DNA from: Purshia tridentata
Taxonomy: Eukaryota > Streptophyta > Magnoliopsida > Rosales > Rosaceae
Reading direction: 5' to 3'
Length of the DNA stretch: 45,144 nt
Assembly: GCA_003254885.1 (NCBI GenBank)
Contig: QANT01005635.1
Span: forward strand, 1-45,144
Below, one piece after another: positions 1-9,154 of the stretch. The notes below the pieces were generated by a model. It worked only from the letters and a program-made list of their open reading frames with translations. It did no database searches and had not been told where the DNA came from. Numbering within the stretch: the stretch's first letter is position 1; each line of letters opens with the position of its first letter. The position numbers were made by a program, and so were the translations under genes.

Positions 1-204
1 CAAGAATCTATTTGCACATTTTGCAGGCCTCAACATAGATCACATGACATATTAAAGAATCAAAGGTTGGGAATGACAAAAGATTTTAATTCTGATGGAG
101 ATCGATGTAGGTGTAATATATGTGTATACATATACAATGTTTGTTTACAATGCTCCCCGAATACTATTCAGAAATTTTCTCATCAAGTTTCTTTAGCTGT
201 AACC

Positions 205-426
205 ATGTCGTCTTGTGAGAGAGCACCAAAAGTTGAACAAGGTCAAGGGTCTTCCAGCGGTTCAGAGGATCCAAAATGCTTATATATTAAGCGAATGGGT
301 GATGATGGCACAAAGAACACCCCGAAGAAATTTCATCCTGAAGAGTTTGCTGGACCAAAGCAATTGCAGAATGAGGTCATGCCATATGTGAGGGCTCCAC
401 GAAGGAGAACTTATTATTATATATAA
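205..426 (+). CDS. Coding-like fragment, identity unknown (possible last exon)
   Basis: An open frame runs from an ATG at 205 to a TAA ending at 426, about 73 codons. The peptide is hydrophilic and rich in Lys, Arg, Glu and Ser, and its codon use looks more gene-like than the AT-rich surroundings. The frame stays open upstream to about 67, but that part reads like translated non-coding DNA. An acceptor-like TTTAG lies just before the ATG (near 196), so this could be the last exon of a gene entering from the left edge. It ends in a basic stretch followed by four aromatic or aliphatic codons inside a TAT repeat. I recognise no domain. It may equally be a decayed fragment or chance ORF. Confidence 0.2.
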   Translation: MSSCERAPKVEQGQGSSSGSEDPKCLYIKRMGDDGTKNTPKKFHPEEFAGPKQLQNEVMPYVRAPRRRTYYYI

Positions 427-2597
427 ACTTATTATTAATTTGGTCTATTTGTGAAAATTCCTCTTAGATCTTCGTAGTTTCGCTTTTTTACTATAAAAAA
501 TTATTTTACATCTATTGTAATGATATTTTTAAGGAGGGCCGTCATTTGGTGGGACCCACCTGAGCTGTAGGGTGTAGGGAGTGGTGTATAAAGTCCGATC
601 TATTTAGTTTAAATGATGTGTTGTCAATATTAAAAAATTAAAACTTTATATAAGTAATTATAAAATCTATATATATATATATATATACAGCAAGGCTCCA
701 TCGTGGGATTCTCATAAATTAGAAGTTTGTGGGATCTCTCTTATGGGGCCCATACGAGTTGTTTTGTGTCGATCTGAACCGTTCATTTTTTACATCTCCA
801 TTGATAGATCATCCTTGGAAAAAATTAGCGAAATCGGAAATCATTTGCCTATCTAACTTTGACCAATAATAAGTTCATTACAGCAACAACCTCCTACATT
901 GATGAGTCTCCACGGTACTTCATCTTCATGCAAAGTTTGCAATCAGACCCTTCCTTCCTTCAATCCTTCTTTCCAATTCCACAAATATCCTCTAAATTTT
1001 GTTCAGCTACTACCAACGACAGGTATTGATATTTATTTATTAAAATAATGAAGGTTCAAATAAACTAAATATAAACAAACACTGGTTCTTGTGAGAGCCA
1101 CATGTCCACTGTTTGTATATTATTTGTACAGACCTTGTAATAGGTGTGGGTATTTTTATTCCATTTTGTGCCAAAGAGCTACAAAGGTTCAAAAGTTTTT
1201 GGATGGTCTAAAAAAGTCTTTTTATAATTAATTTGGTTTATTTGTGAGAATTTCTCAAGATCTAAATCTAATTTTGATCAACTCATTGTCTTATCATTCT
1301 CTAATACTTGGGCTAATCTCATGATCGCATAAGATAGAATTTCATGTACTAAGATTTTAACTCGTTTGTATTTCAGTCTACACACATGAATATATAGTTT
1401 ATATATAATAATAAGTTCTTCACGTACATATATTAGATTGAATGCTAGACGTGCTTCACGTAATTATTCATGTATTTAGTTTAAATGATGTGTTGTCAAT
1501 ATTAAAAAATTAAAACTTTATATAAGTAATTATAAAATCTATATATATATATTTAGTCGGGCTTGTTTTGTAAGACATGGAAGCAACCCAAAGGTTTGTG
1601 TGTCCCAAGTTGGAACACGAAGTGCTATTATCGTCCATGAAACCTGTCCCCAGCGCTCTACTGTAGGCTGTAATCCACTTCCCCACTTCCCTCTTTTTCA
1701 ACTAGATCCGTACGTCCCCACACAATGGACAATGTATGTTGCATCAATCGGCCGACATATCCATTCATTAATTATCAAAAACATCATTTCCTTCCTTGTT
1801 CAATCATCACGCATATGTACATAGGATAATCTTTTAAATCACATTAACTTCGAAATGATAATTACAAAAATCACTCTATGTACACAATAAAACCATCCCA
1901 TTGCCATGAAATAGACGAGTAATTATACACATTCCTTTTTGTTTTATTTGGTTGGGTTATGGTTTATGAAGGAACACATTAACTAAGGGAATGGTGATTA
2001 TGGTATGCATGAATATATATGGTAGCACCACACAAATCCTGGTCCTGATTTCCTGGCCACTTGGTAGATACCGAGCCAGCAAGCTTCAACTAGGAATACT
2101 TGGAAGGGTCCTCCAAGTTGTCGCCAGATAAAGTGGCTCTCTTGGAACGTGGGGTTGAAATCGAGTCTTCAAGAAAGCACCGGCCTTAGGAAACCCTTAC
2201 TCTCCTATCAATTTTTATCACATATTAGTCCCATGAATAATGGTTACAAGAGGAACGTTGTATTTGTATAATTACATATATATGATTAATCGAGTATAAG
2301 AGAAGTGTTGTATACACCAATCATATGCAAAGATTGGTAAAGCAAAGTTTTAATTATAGGACAATTATGATAATTAAGATTTGAAGCAAGCGAGGACGCA
2401 AGTAGCTAGCTATAGGCCAAGTAGTTGACAAGCATATATGACAGCAATGCAAGGAGTTGGGCAACAGGTATAACTGCTAGTAAGGACAATGATGATGCAT
2501 TGGTGTGAATTAGCAAAATAATTAAAGTAGTTGGGGGTGGACTTTGTGGAATGGAGAGGAATGAATGATGAAGAATGAGAATGAAGTAGCTAGCTAG
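427..2597. other. Intergenic region, AT-rich
   Basis: Apart from the direct repeats described separately, I see no gene here. The ORFs at 1510-1824 overlap on both strands and have no coding character. The right part (roughly 2400-2597) is probably the 3' untranslated region of the minus-strand SDR gene, whose stop codon is at 2598-2600. Confidence 0.5.
601..1555. repeat. Two-block direct repeat (possible small LTR-like element or segmental duplication)
   Basis: A block of about 80 bases starting TATTTAGTTTAAATGATGTG at 601 recurs almost unchanged at 1473 and runs into a (TA)n tract in both copies. A second, more diverged pair lies in the same order upstream: around 436-480 and 1222-1265 (shared core AATTTGG.CTATTTGTGA). 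Spacing is about 870 bases for the first pair and about 790 for the second. This could be a pair of short terminal repeats or an old tandem duplication with indels. I see no protein-coding content between the copies and no clear TG...CA ends. Confidence 0.5.
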
Positions 2598-3705
2598 CTA
2601 GCAGAATCTAGGAGGGTTGGTGGGGCGGATGTCCATCTCTTGAGTCCAAGCACTCTGGTCTTGAATGTGTAAGTGCCAGTAGGTTTGAGCCACCGCGTCC
2701 GGGTCAATTAACGACCCATCTCCTCCTCCTGCTCCTCCTCCACCGCCGCTCCGCTGCGAACTGGACGACGGCGATGATAGGCCTCTAGGTGGACCCACCA
2801 CACCATCGACGATAATATGCGCTATGTGTACACCCAGAGGTTGAAATTCCATGGCCAGGCATTGTGACAGTGCTCTCAATGCAAATTTCCCACAGCCTAA
2901 TCACAATTACGAACACAGTCACTAATTAACACTTAATTCACAGTGTAATGAAAAAGAATATATACATGCAATATATATATATATATATATATCTGCACAA
3001 ATAAAGCAAATACATCTGCTGCTTAGTGAAACATATTATTAAATCTTCAACCACTACTTACATAGCTCAGTGTATCCAGCAATGCCTTTGAGTGAAGCTG
3101 AACACCCAGTGAACAGAATCGTCCCCCTTCCTCTTTCAACCATACCCGGAAGGACCTTAAGATTAAAATTCCCATTCATATAATTTTCAATTATTCAGGG
3201 ACTGAAATTTAATTAAAATGTCAATACCTAAGAATCAACGTAGATGTTCATTTCAAGTAACTTATCAAAAAATTTAATAAGAGAACATTTATGGCCGTAC
3301 CTGTTGGGCGCAGTGGAAAGCCCCAACGGAGGAGACGGCCTGGGACTTCTCGAAGGAGTCGACTCGAATATCGGCGAAGTTGGTGGGGTGCCAACCGGAC
3401 ACCGGCGGAGGTTGGTAGGCATTGTAGACGAGCACCTCCACGTAGCCGAGAGAGAGGACCCCCTCGAAGGCCTCCCTGACGCTCCGAGAGTCGGAGCAGT
3501 CGATTCGTATCGCGAACACTTGCGCTTTCTCCTCCCTCGCTATCTCGTCGGCAAATTTCGACAGTCGCCCGAGATCGCGGGACAGGATGGCCACCGTGTA
3601 CCCTTCGTGGGCGAACTTGCGGGCTATGGACCGGCCCAGCTTCGGCCCAACGCCAACAATCGCCGCGATGCCCCGGTTCGGAGCAGAGCTCGCCATGCTC
3701 CGCAT
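2598..3705 (-). CDS. Atypical short-chain dehydrogenase/reductase (SDR), 3 exons, 265 aa
   Basis: Exons on the minus strand are 3705-3301, 3155-3062 and 2896-2598 (405+94+299 bases, 266 codons with stop). All introns are GT-AG. The start is ATG at 3705; ATG at 3696 is the alternative. The protein is a Rossmann-fold NAD(P)-binding enzyme. The cofactor loop is GVGPKLG (residues 18-24), followed by the second strand ending VAILSRD, and the usual NNAG position reads VLVYNAY. The serine region is ILFTGCSAS (about 148-156). The active-site helix reads YTELCCGKFALRALSQ (163-178): Lys170 is present, but the residue four before it is Leu166, so the YxxxK motif is broken; the nearest Tyr is at -7. The C-terminus DIRP resembles related atypical SDRs. 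A Ser/Gly-rich stretch (about 200-223) is low complexity. Substrate unknown. The coding exons are much GC-richer than the flanks. Confidence 0.85.
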
Positions 3706-6200
3706 CTTAATTAGCAAAGCTAGGCTAGCTAGCTAGCTACTTGATTAGCTGGCGTTTCAAATACTAATGAATAAATTAATAATAAGAAGGTGAGAGACTG
3801 AGAGACCATGTGAGTTGAAGAGGTGGAGGAGGAGACGGTGGATATGACAGTGGTTATGATCTGCTACGTCGCTGTCTGAGTCATTGCCTCCTCTGTAAGA
3901 GGCATATTCTTGCCCTTATGGCCCTCTGCCTCTCTGTGTTTTTTTTTTTTTTTCGGCCAAACTGCCTCTCTGTGTTTAATTTTCTTCCGTCCTTTATAAC
4001 CCAACTGTGCAACAAAAAAAAAAAATTTATTTGTGATTTATTTATTTTAAAAGAGCGATGTTAATATACGATTGTGCAATCTCCACCATCATCCGCCGTC
4101 CGTTTGTATGAATACATGGAGTCTGTGTGGAATACTTTACGCGCATGTATATATGCCACGTTTATGATGTTGAGCTGTGTAAGGGTTGTCAGCTGAAATT
4201 TTGCAAGTGTCCCTTCTACTTAATTCAATTGGGACAGTGACGTTACGACTTACAACGCTACCTCTGAAGTCCTCACCACAACCATGCATGAAATTCAAAT
4301 CTGTCACTTAAACACACCGTTGTTTAGTCTTTTTTTTGTTTGTTTATTTAGGCCCATTTTACACAAAGTAAAAAGTTTTCTACTTCCATCACAACCATTC
4401 ATTCATATTTAAAGTGTGGTTTTAATTGAACTTGTTGGTTTGGTCCAACATGGATACATAAGCGATGATGTGCTTGGTATGACACAATTACTTTGGTCAT
4501 GCTGTTATTGGCTCATGTCAACCTTAAACGAGCCTAGTTAATGTTGCTTTTGGATCAATTTGGCCTAAACTGTCGCTTACTGGACTCATATATGTGTTTC
4601 AAATTGGTATATTAAGGGCCTATAAATAAGTATGAGAATTTTGCTCATAAAACTTTAGCTCAAGTGGCATCTATTAAAGAATAGAAATCTTTTATACAAA
4701 ACTCCATGCAATAAACAAGTACGAGAATATTAATTACGAAAATAAAATATTACAAGAGAAATCAAGAAATTAATCAAGTCTTAATAGTTTTTTATTAAAA
4801 GAAAATATCATATTATAGGTAGGTAAATAATAAAATTATAGAAAACTAGACATATATAGTGGCCAAAAAAGAGAGTAAAGTAGACATTTATTAATTTTTA
4901 ATTTTGGGAGAAATAATTATGCAAAATTAGCCAATTGAAGTTGTTTACCATTTGATTAGAATTACAATTATTTCAAAGATAAATTACTCTAAAATGTATT
5001 CATATATTTATTTAATAACAACTAAATAACTAAATAATTTTTGATTTGATTGATTTTAAATTATGACTTACAAATAAACAATTCATAATGAACTATATCG
5101 TTATGGTAGGTCAAAGGAATAATTAGTTTTGTATCAACTTGCCATTTATTAAATTTACTTATGCAAAGTATATTATAAAACAATCAATATTACAAAAATC
5201 TCGTCTTCCGGATAAGGGCTCCAGCTAATATTTGTTTCTTTTTTTGGTTGGATAGAGAGGCTATGAGTTGGGAGAAAGCAAGACAGGTCAAGAACTCCCT
5301 CAAATTCAATCATTAAGTGTGGACCATACAAGGGAAGACGTACCCTACTAACTTTCAGATTCTGAAATACATGAGTACGTGGTGGGCAAGCGGCCAATTC
5401 CCCTAATTCTAGAGAATAATAGGTCAGATTTTGATTCTTCTCTTATTTGATTGAATTAGATCTTCTTTTTGCTCTTTTTTCTTTTTGCTTTTTGCTGCAT
5501 GAAGTGAGTTGGATCGATCGATCTTTCAACAAGTATCTTATATATTCAACCTTTTATTCCAACCAATCTTGTTGGGCAAATTGATATCTATGAATCTTAA
5601 CCTTGAAGGTGGCAGAGACTCTCCCCCTAACCCTGCTTCTGCAATTTTACCCTTTTGCACTGAGTTGCCTAGGCTGCTCCCATATGCCTTCTGTGGATTA
5701 GTAACATCAATATATAAGCTTTATATCAAGGAAAATTCAAAATTCTACCATACAGTCTATAAATATGTACGTACGTATAACATACAAATGCATTTTGTCA
5801 CTATTAAAAATGTAAATTCTTTCATTTTTAAATAGTTTTATATGTTATAGGGATCCATCTGTTTGATAAACAAAAAGTTAACCCTTCTTTTGCATTGCTG
5901 CCCATTGCACTGAGTTTCCTAGGCTGCTACTATATATGGCTAGCTTCTATGTATTAGTAACATGCATCAAGAAGATTTTGAATATTGAACCAAATGTTTA
6001 AGAAAATTAACAACAATGTATGCATGGGAAGTGTCATTTTCATAATCCATAGGGCAATAATATATTGCATATAAAAATATCGATGATTGTATTGTCATTT
6101 TCCTCACATTCTATCAAATATCAATATTCTCCTTGCGCATGTCACACTAGCTCCTTAGCATCATACAAATTACAAGAAATCAATTAAAGTTGTATGGCCC
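3706..6200. other. Intergenic region
   Basis: The first 150 bases hold the probable 5' untranslated region of the SDR gene, including a CTAGCTAG repeat near 3722-3738. The rest is AT-rich, with homopolymer runs at 3939-3953 and 4013-4025. ORFs at 5173-5397 (minus) and 5509-5835 (plus) have no domain, splice context or coding character that I can support. Confidence 0.45.
3926..3977 (-). mobile_element. Very short poly-A retroposon insertion with 16-bp target duplication
   Basis: The 16 bases CTGCCTCTCTGTGTTT occur at 3926-3941 and again at 3962-3977. Between them lie twelve T and CGGCCAAA. Read on the minus strand, this is TTTGGCCG followed by an A-tail, bounded by a perfect 16-base direct repeat. 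That is the structure expected of an extremely 5'-truncated LINE or SINE copy made by target-primed reverse transcription. A very similar insertion lies at 33467-33515. Confidence 0.55.
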
Positions 6201-6223
6201 CTTTTAATTTCTTGGGTTTGTGG

Positions 6224-6540
6224 TTAAATTTGGATTGGACACAAGGAAAGGGGGGCTACTATCTTAAATGAGTTCACATGTGTGACAGTCATGGCTCCAT
6301 AGCCTTCATTAATGGTACTGTAGCTAAGGACAAGGGATAGAGATGGTGGAGTCATCATTGATCGATGTTGTTGGTGCATCATATTCAGATTTTGAGTAAT
6401 GACTTGGGGGACCTCTTTTACCCAAATAATTAAACACTTCAATACACTGATACAATGCATGGGCTATTCCATTACAAGCTTGTACTGAAATGGAACCCAA
6501 TTGAGCCCCCAAAGCTTTCTTCTGCCATTTAAACTCTCAT
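6224..6540 (-). other. Unexplained coding-like island
   Basis: On the minus strand a frame open from about 6530 to a stop at 6324 encodes a peptide of ordinary amino-acid composition (it includes ALGAQLGSISVQACNGIAHA), but it has no ATG at its head. An overlapping frame with a real ATG at 6460 runs to 6224 (78 codons). Neither shows a domain I recognise. An acceptor-like GGCAG just upstream (near 6525) would allow a spliced gene, but no partner exon was found. It may be a gene relic, a long non-coding RNA or chance. Confidence 0.2.
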
Positions 6541-7676
6541 CTTCACTCTTCATCAAATATTTAAGTGACTACTTCTCCAACACTCTCTTTTAGAGATGAG
6601 CAATATCATGTATGTGAGAGACTTGCATTAGATTATGCATTTCATGCCGTTGATTAAGTACTTGGGTCTACATGATCCATCGCGGGGGACACCATCAAAT
6701 CCTGCACTGCTTCTTGTAGTTTTCTCCTCTTCCTTGTGCTTTCTCCGTCAACCCTCTTTTGGGCCTAATCTAATTAAGGACCACCTGTAAGTTGCTAGAT
6801 CTATAGTGACAAAAGCATTAAATCCAAACATGGAAAACTATATATATGGCTAGGAATAAAATCACAATATTGTTACAAATTACAATCTATTTGATATACT
6901 ACCATATTTTTCCAACAATTTAATCCCATTAATGCAGATCTTGCTATTATTTTTAGGGAAATTCTAAAAGGACCTTTCTTGTTTACTCACTAGTCCTTCC
7001 AACATTATTTTGGTAGGATTAGGAATAAAGTTTTGGGTGCATTTAGCTCCCTTCAAAAATCAAAAGTGGGTGATGCTCGGTGGGAATTAGAGAATGGGCT
7101 CAAAAGCCTCATATCTAAATTCTTCTCAATCGATTCGGTCCCTGGCTACTGAAGAAAAAGGCTGGGTCTGTGCCTTGTGAGCTGGAGTTGGCTTTTGGCT
7201 GGGCTATAGCTACTGCATTCTCAGTTTAACATAGTAGACTTACGTTATTGGCCGGGTTAGGCAACCTTTACCACCTACTCTTTTGTGTTATGAGCAAGTT
7301 CTACTTGGTGATATAGTTGGGGTTGCTAGACCCCGATCATTTTTACTCTTGTTCCCTTTGGGGTTTTATCCCCTATTGTACTAAAAAAGGAACAACTGTA
7401 ATTCCTTAACTTTGATGGCTTTAACAAAGAAAAATACAATCGTAATCAAATCCACTCTTTAAGTGCTTCCTAACTTCACACAAAGTACCTTAATGAAAAG
7501 TTTGCCAAAACAATGATATAGAAAATGGAAATTGCTTTTAATCATTTAGAAGCACTATTTTATTTTTTGATTATATTAAAGGGAATTGAATTTTATATTT
7601 AGCCTAATCTTGACTCATATTTTATCATTTTCAATATTTGAGCTAACTCCAAGAACTTCACATTTAAAAGTAGAGA

Positions 7677-7943
7677 TGTAAGACGAGTTGGGCCGGCACA
7701 AGCATGACAAGGGCACGACATAATTAAAATAATTACGACATAATTAAAATAGGCACAACACATTATGACACAAGTAAATAGACTAGATCGAGTTGTGCTA
7801 AAGTTTTTAGCCCATTAGGTACGACATAACATTTGTGCGAACGTTCCAAACACGCGTATAAACATAAGCACGAAATAAGCCCAAATTAGACACGACTTGT
7901 TTAACATTGTTTTTATCCTTTTTGAAGAATTTTTCAACAACCN

Positions 7944-7975
<32 letters not shown>

Positions 7976-8140
7976 TTTCAACAAGAAAATTCAATTTCAA
8001 GTACAATAAGTTTTCTCCCCCTAAAAAACAAAAATAAAAGAGACCATTTAAGACATGGCAATATGGCACAAACACAACATGAGCACGAATGGGCAAAGAC
8101 TGTTCCAATCCTAGATATTAGTTGTATGGGTTAACTTGAG
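7677..8140. repeat. Dispersed-repeat-like segment with CACGACA words
   Basis: The segment is dense in words such as GGGCACGACATAA, GCACGAAATAAGCCC and GCACAAACACAAC. It contains a short tandem copy of ACGACATAATTAAAATA at 7734-7751. This pattern resembles dispersed repeats common in plant genomes rather than a gene. The segment also contains the ambiguous base and poly-A insertion described separately. No clear termini were found. Confidence 0.35.
7931..7984 (+). mobile_element. Possible poly-A retroposon remnant with 10-bp direct repeats and one ambiguous base
   Basis: TTTTCAACAA at 7931-7940 recurs at 7975-7984. Between them lie CC, one N (7943) and about thirty A followed by C. Flanking direct repeats around an A-tail suggest a retroposition footprint like those at 3926 and 33467. 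However, the N and the long homopolymer make the exact sequence unreliable, and the site may simply be an error-prone or collapsed stretch. Confidence 0.3.
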
Positions 8141-8199
8141 CACAACACAAAATATATGATTTAGAAGTGCTTTTGGGACTGTCAAATTGTCCTAGAAGT

Positions 8200-8730
8200 T
8201 ATGGCACATTTATTTACATGGAATGAGAGTGGAATGAATGGGAGTCATTCCCATTTTACTATAATCTTGTGGTTACTTGTATTGTGGAATCAAAAAAATA
8301 GGTGGGGCTCATTTCAAAATCAAAAATCACTTCCCAATTCTCATATATTAGGAGGGACTTGGTATAGACTCCTATTCTATCATGACTCAAGAATCATTAA
8401 TTTACACCAAAAGTATCCTTAAATTTGTTAATAATCCCAAAATACCCATTTAGAAAATAATTTTTTTATTTTAACAACACTCAAACATTTTAATAATTAA
8501 ACAAAATTTTATTTTGATTCATGATCATTAGTAAACATAAAAATTGGAATCAACTTCATTTTTCATTCCGAATAATCGTAAACAACTTTAATGGGAAAAC
8601 TCTTTCCCAATCCATTTTCATTTAATGAGAATGATTCCTCCCCTCTTCAATTTCTTTTCTAGCTCATTCATCCTCATTCCAATTCATTTTCTCTCTCGTT
8701 TCATGTTAGTAACCTTAAATCACAGGTGTC
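8200..8730. mobile_element. Possible decayed MITE with imperfect inverted ends
   Basis: The left end (TACATGGAATGAGAGTGGAA, from 8215) and the reverse complement of the right end near 8660-8712 (TAACATGAAACGAGAGAGAA) are similar, and GGAATGA / TCATTCC words are frequent inside. This resembles non-autonomous inverted-repeat elements with GGAATGA-rich ends. The match is imperfect and I could not define a target duplication. The right end lies roughly 150-200 bases upstream of the likely TWD40-1 transcript start. Confidence 0.3.
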
Positions 8731-8924
8731 AGGAGTAAGTTTCGAGTACACATAGAATGGGCCACCGGTATATCGGCCCATCTTTAGCCCACGAAAGAAA
8801 AAGAGAGTAGTAGTTGGGCCCCTTTCATTCGGTTATTGAAAAGCGCGGTCCTTCAACTTCTTTTCCTTCCTGTCTGTAATTCTCGGATTTCGTCCCGGTC
8901 ATCGATCTTCTTCTTCTACTTCAA

Positions 8925-8951
8925 ATGAGCTCCCATTTCACTCAACTCTGA
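8925..8951 (+). CDS. Upstream ORF (8 codons) in the TWD40-1 leader
   Basis: ATG at 8925 opens a complete eight-codon ORF (MSSHFTQL) ending in TGA at 8949-8951. It lies in the presumed first, non-coding exon, 13 bases before the leader-intron donor at 8964. No other ATG lies between it and the main start once the leader intron is removed. Whether the transcript starts upstream of 8925 is inferred from the pyrimidine-rich stretch at 8840-8920. Confidence 0.4.
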   Translation: MSSHFTQL

Positions 8952-8963
8952 GTCTCTGACCAG

Positions 8964-9141
8964 GTAATTCCACAATTTTCACTTGCAAGTAAAGCAAGAT
9001 CTAAACCATCTGTATATTCTCTCTTTCTCGATCTATTCGATTCATAACAATCAACAAATTAAGAGTTTGGGAGCAACAGTATACACATACATATAGATAT
9101 AGTACAGGTTTATGTATAGGTTTCTGATGCTTGAGTTACAG
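8964..9141 (+). other. Intron in the 5' untranslated region of TWD40-1
   Basis: CAG/GTAATT at 8961-8969 is a good donor and TTACAG/GTG at 9136-9144 a good acceptor. Splicing joins the leader to a 13-base stretch immediately before the start ATG at 9155. A leader intron is inferred; no transcript evidence is available. Confidence 0.55.
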
Positions 9142-9154
9142 GTGAACGTCTAAG

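Noticed and set aside
3244..3714. A 156-codon plus-strand ORF opposite the SDR exon
   Set aside because: It is antisense to a GC-rich coding exon with clear SDR motifs on the other strand.
7020..7400. A possible 3' end of a retroelement (words such as GGGGTTTTATCCCCTATTGTA)
   Set aside because: It is suggestive only; no coding remnant, tail or target duplication could be defined.
7815..8134. ORFs rich in Phe or Lys on both strands
   Set aside because: They are translations of the poly-A/N stretch and have no coding character.
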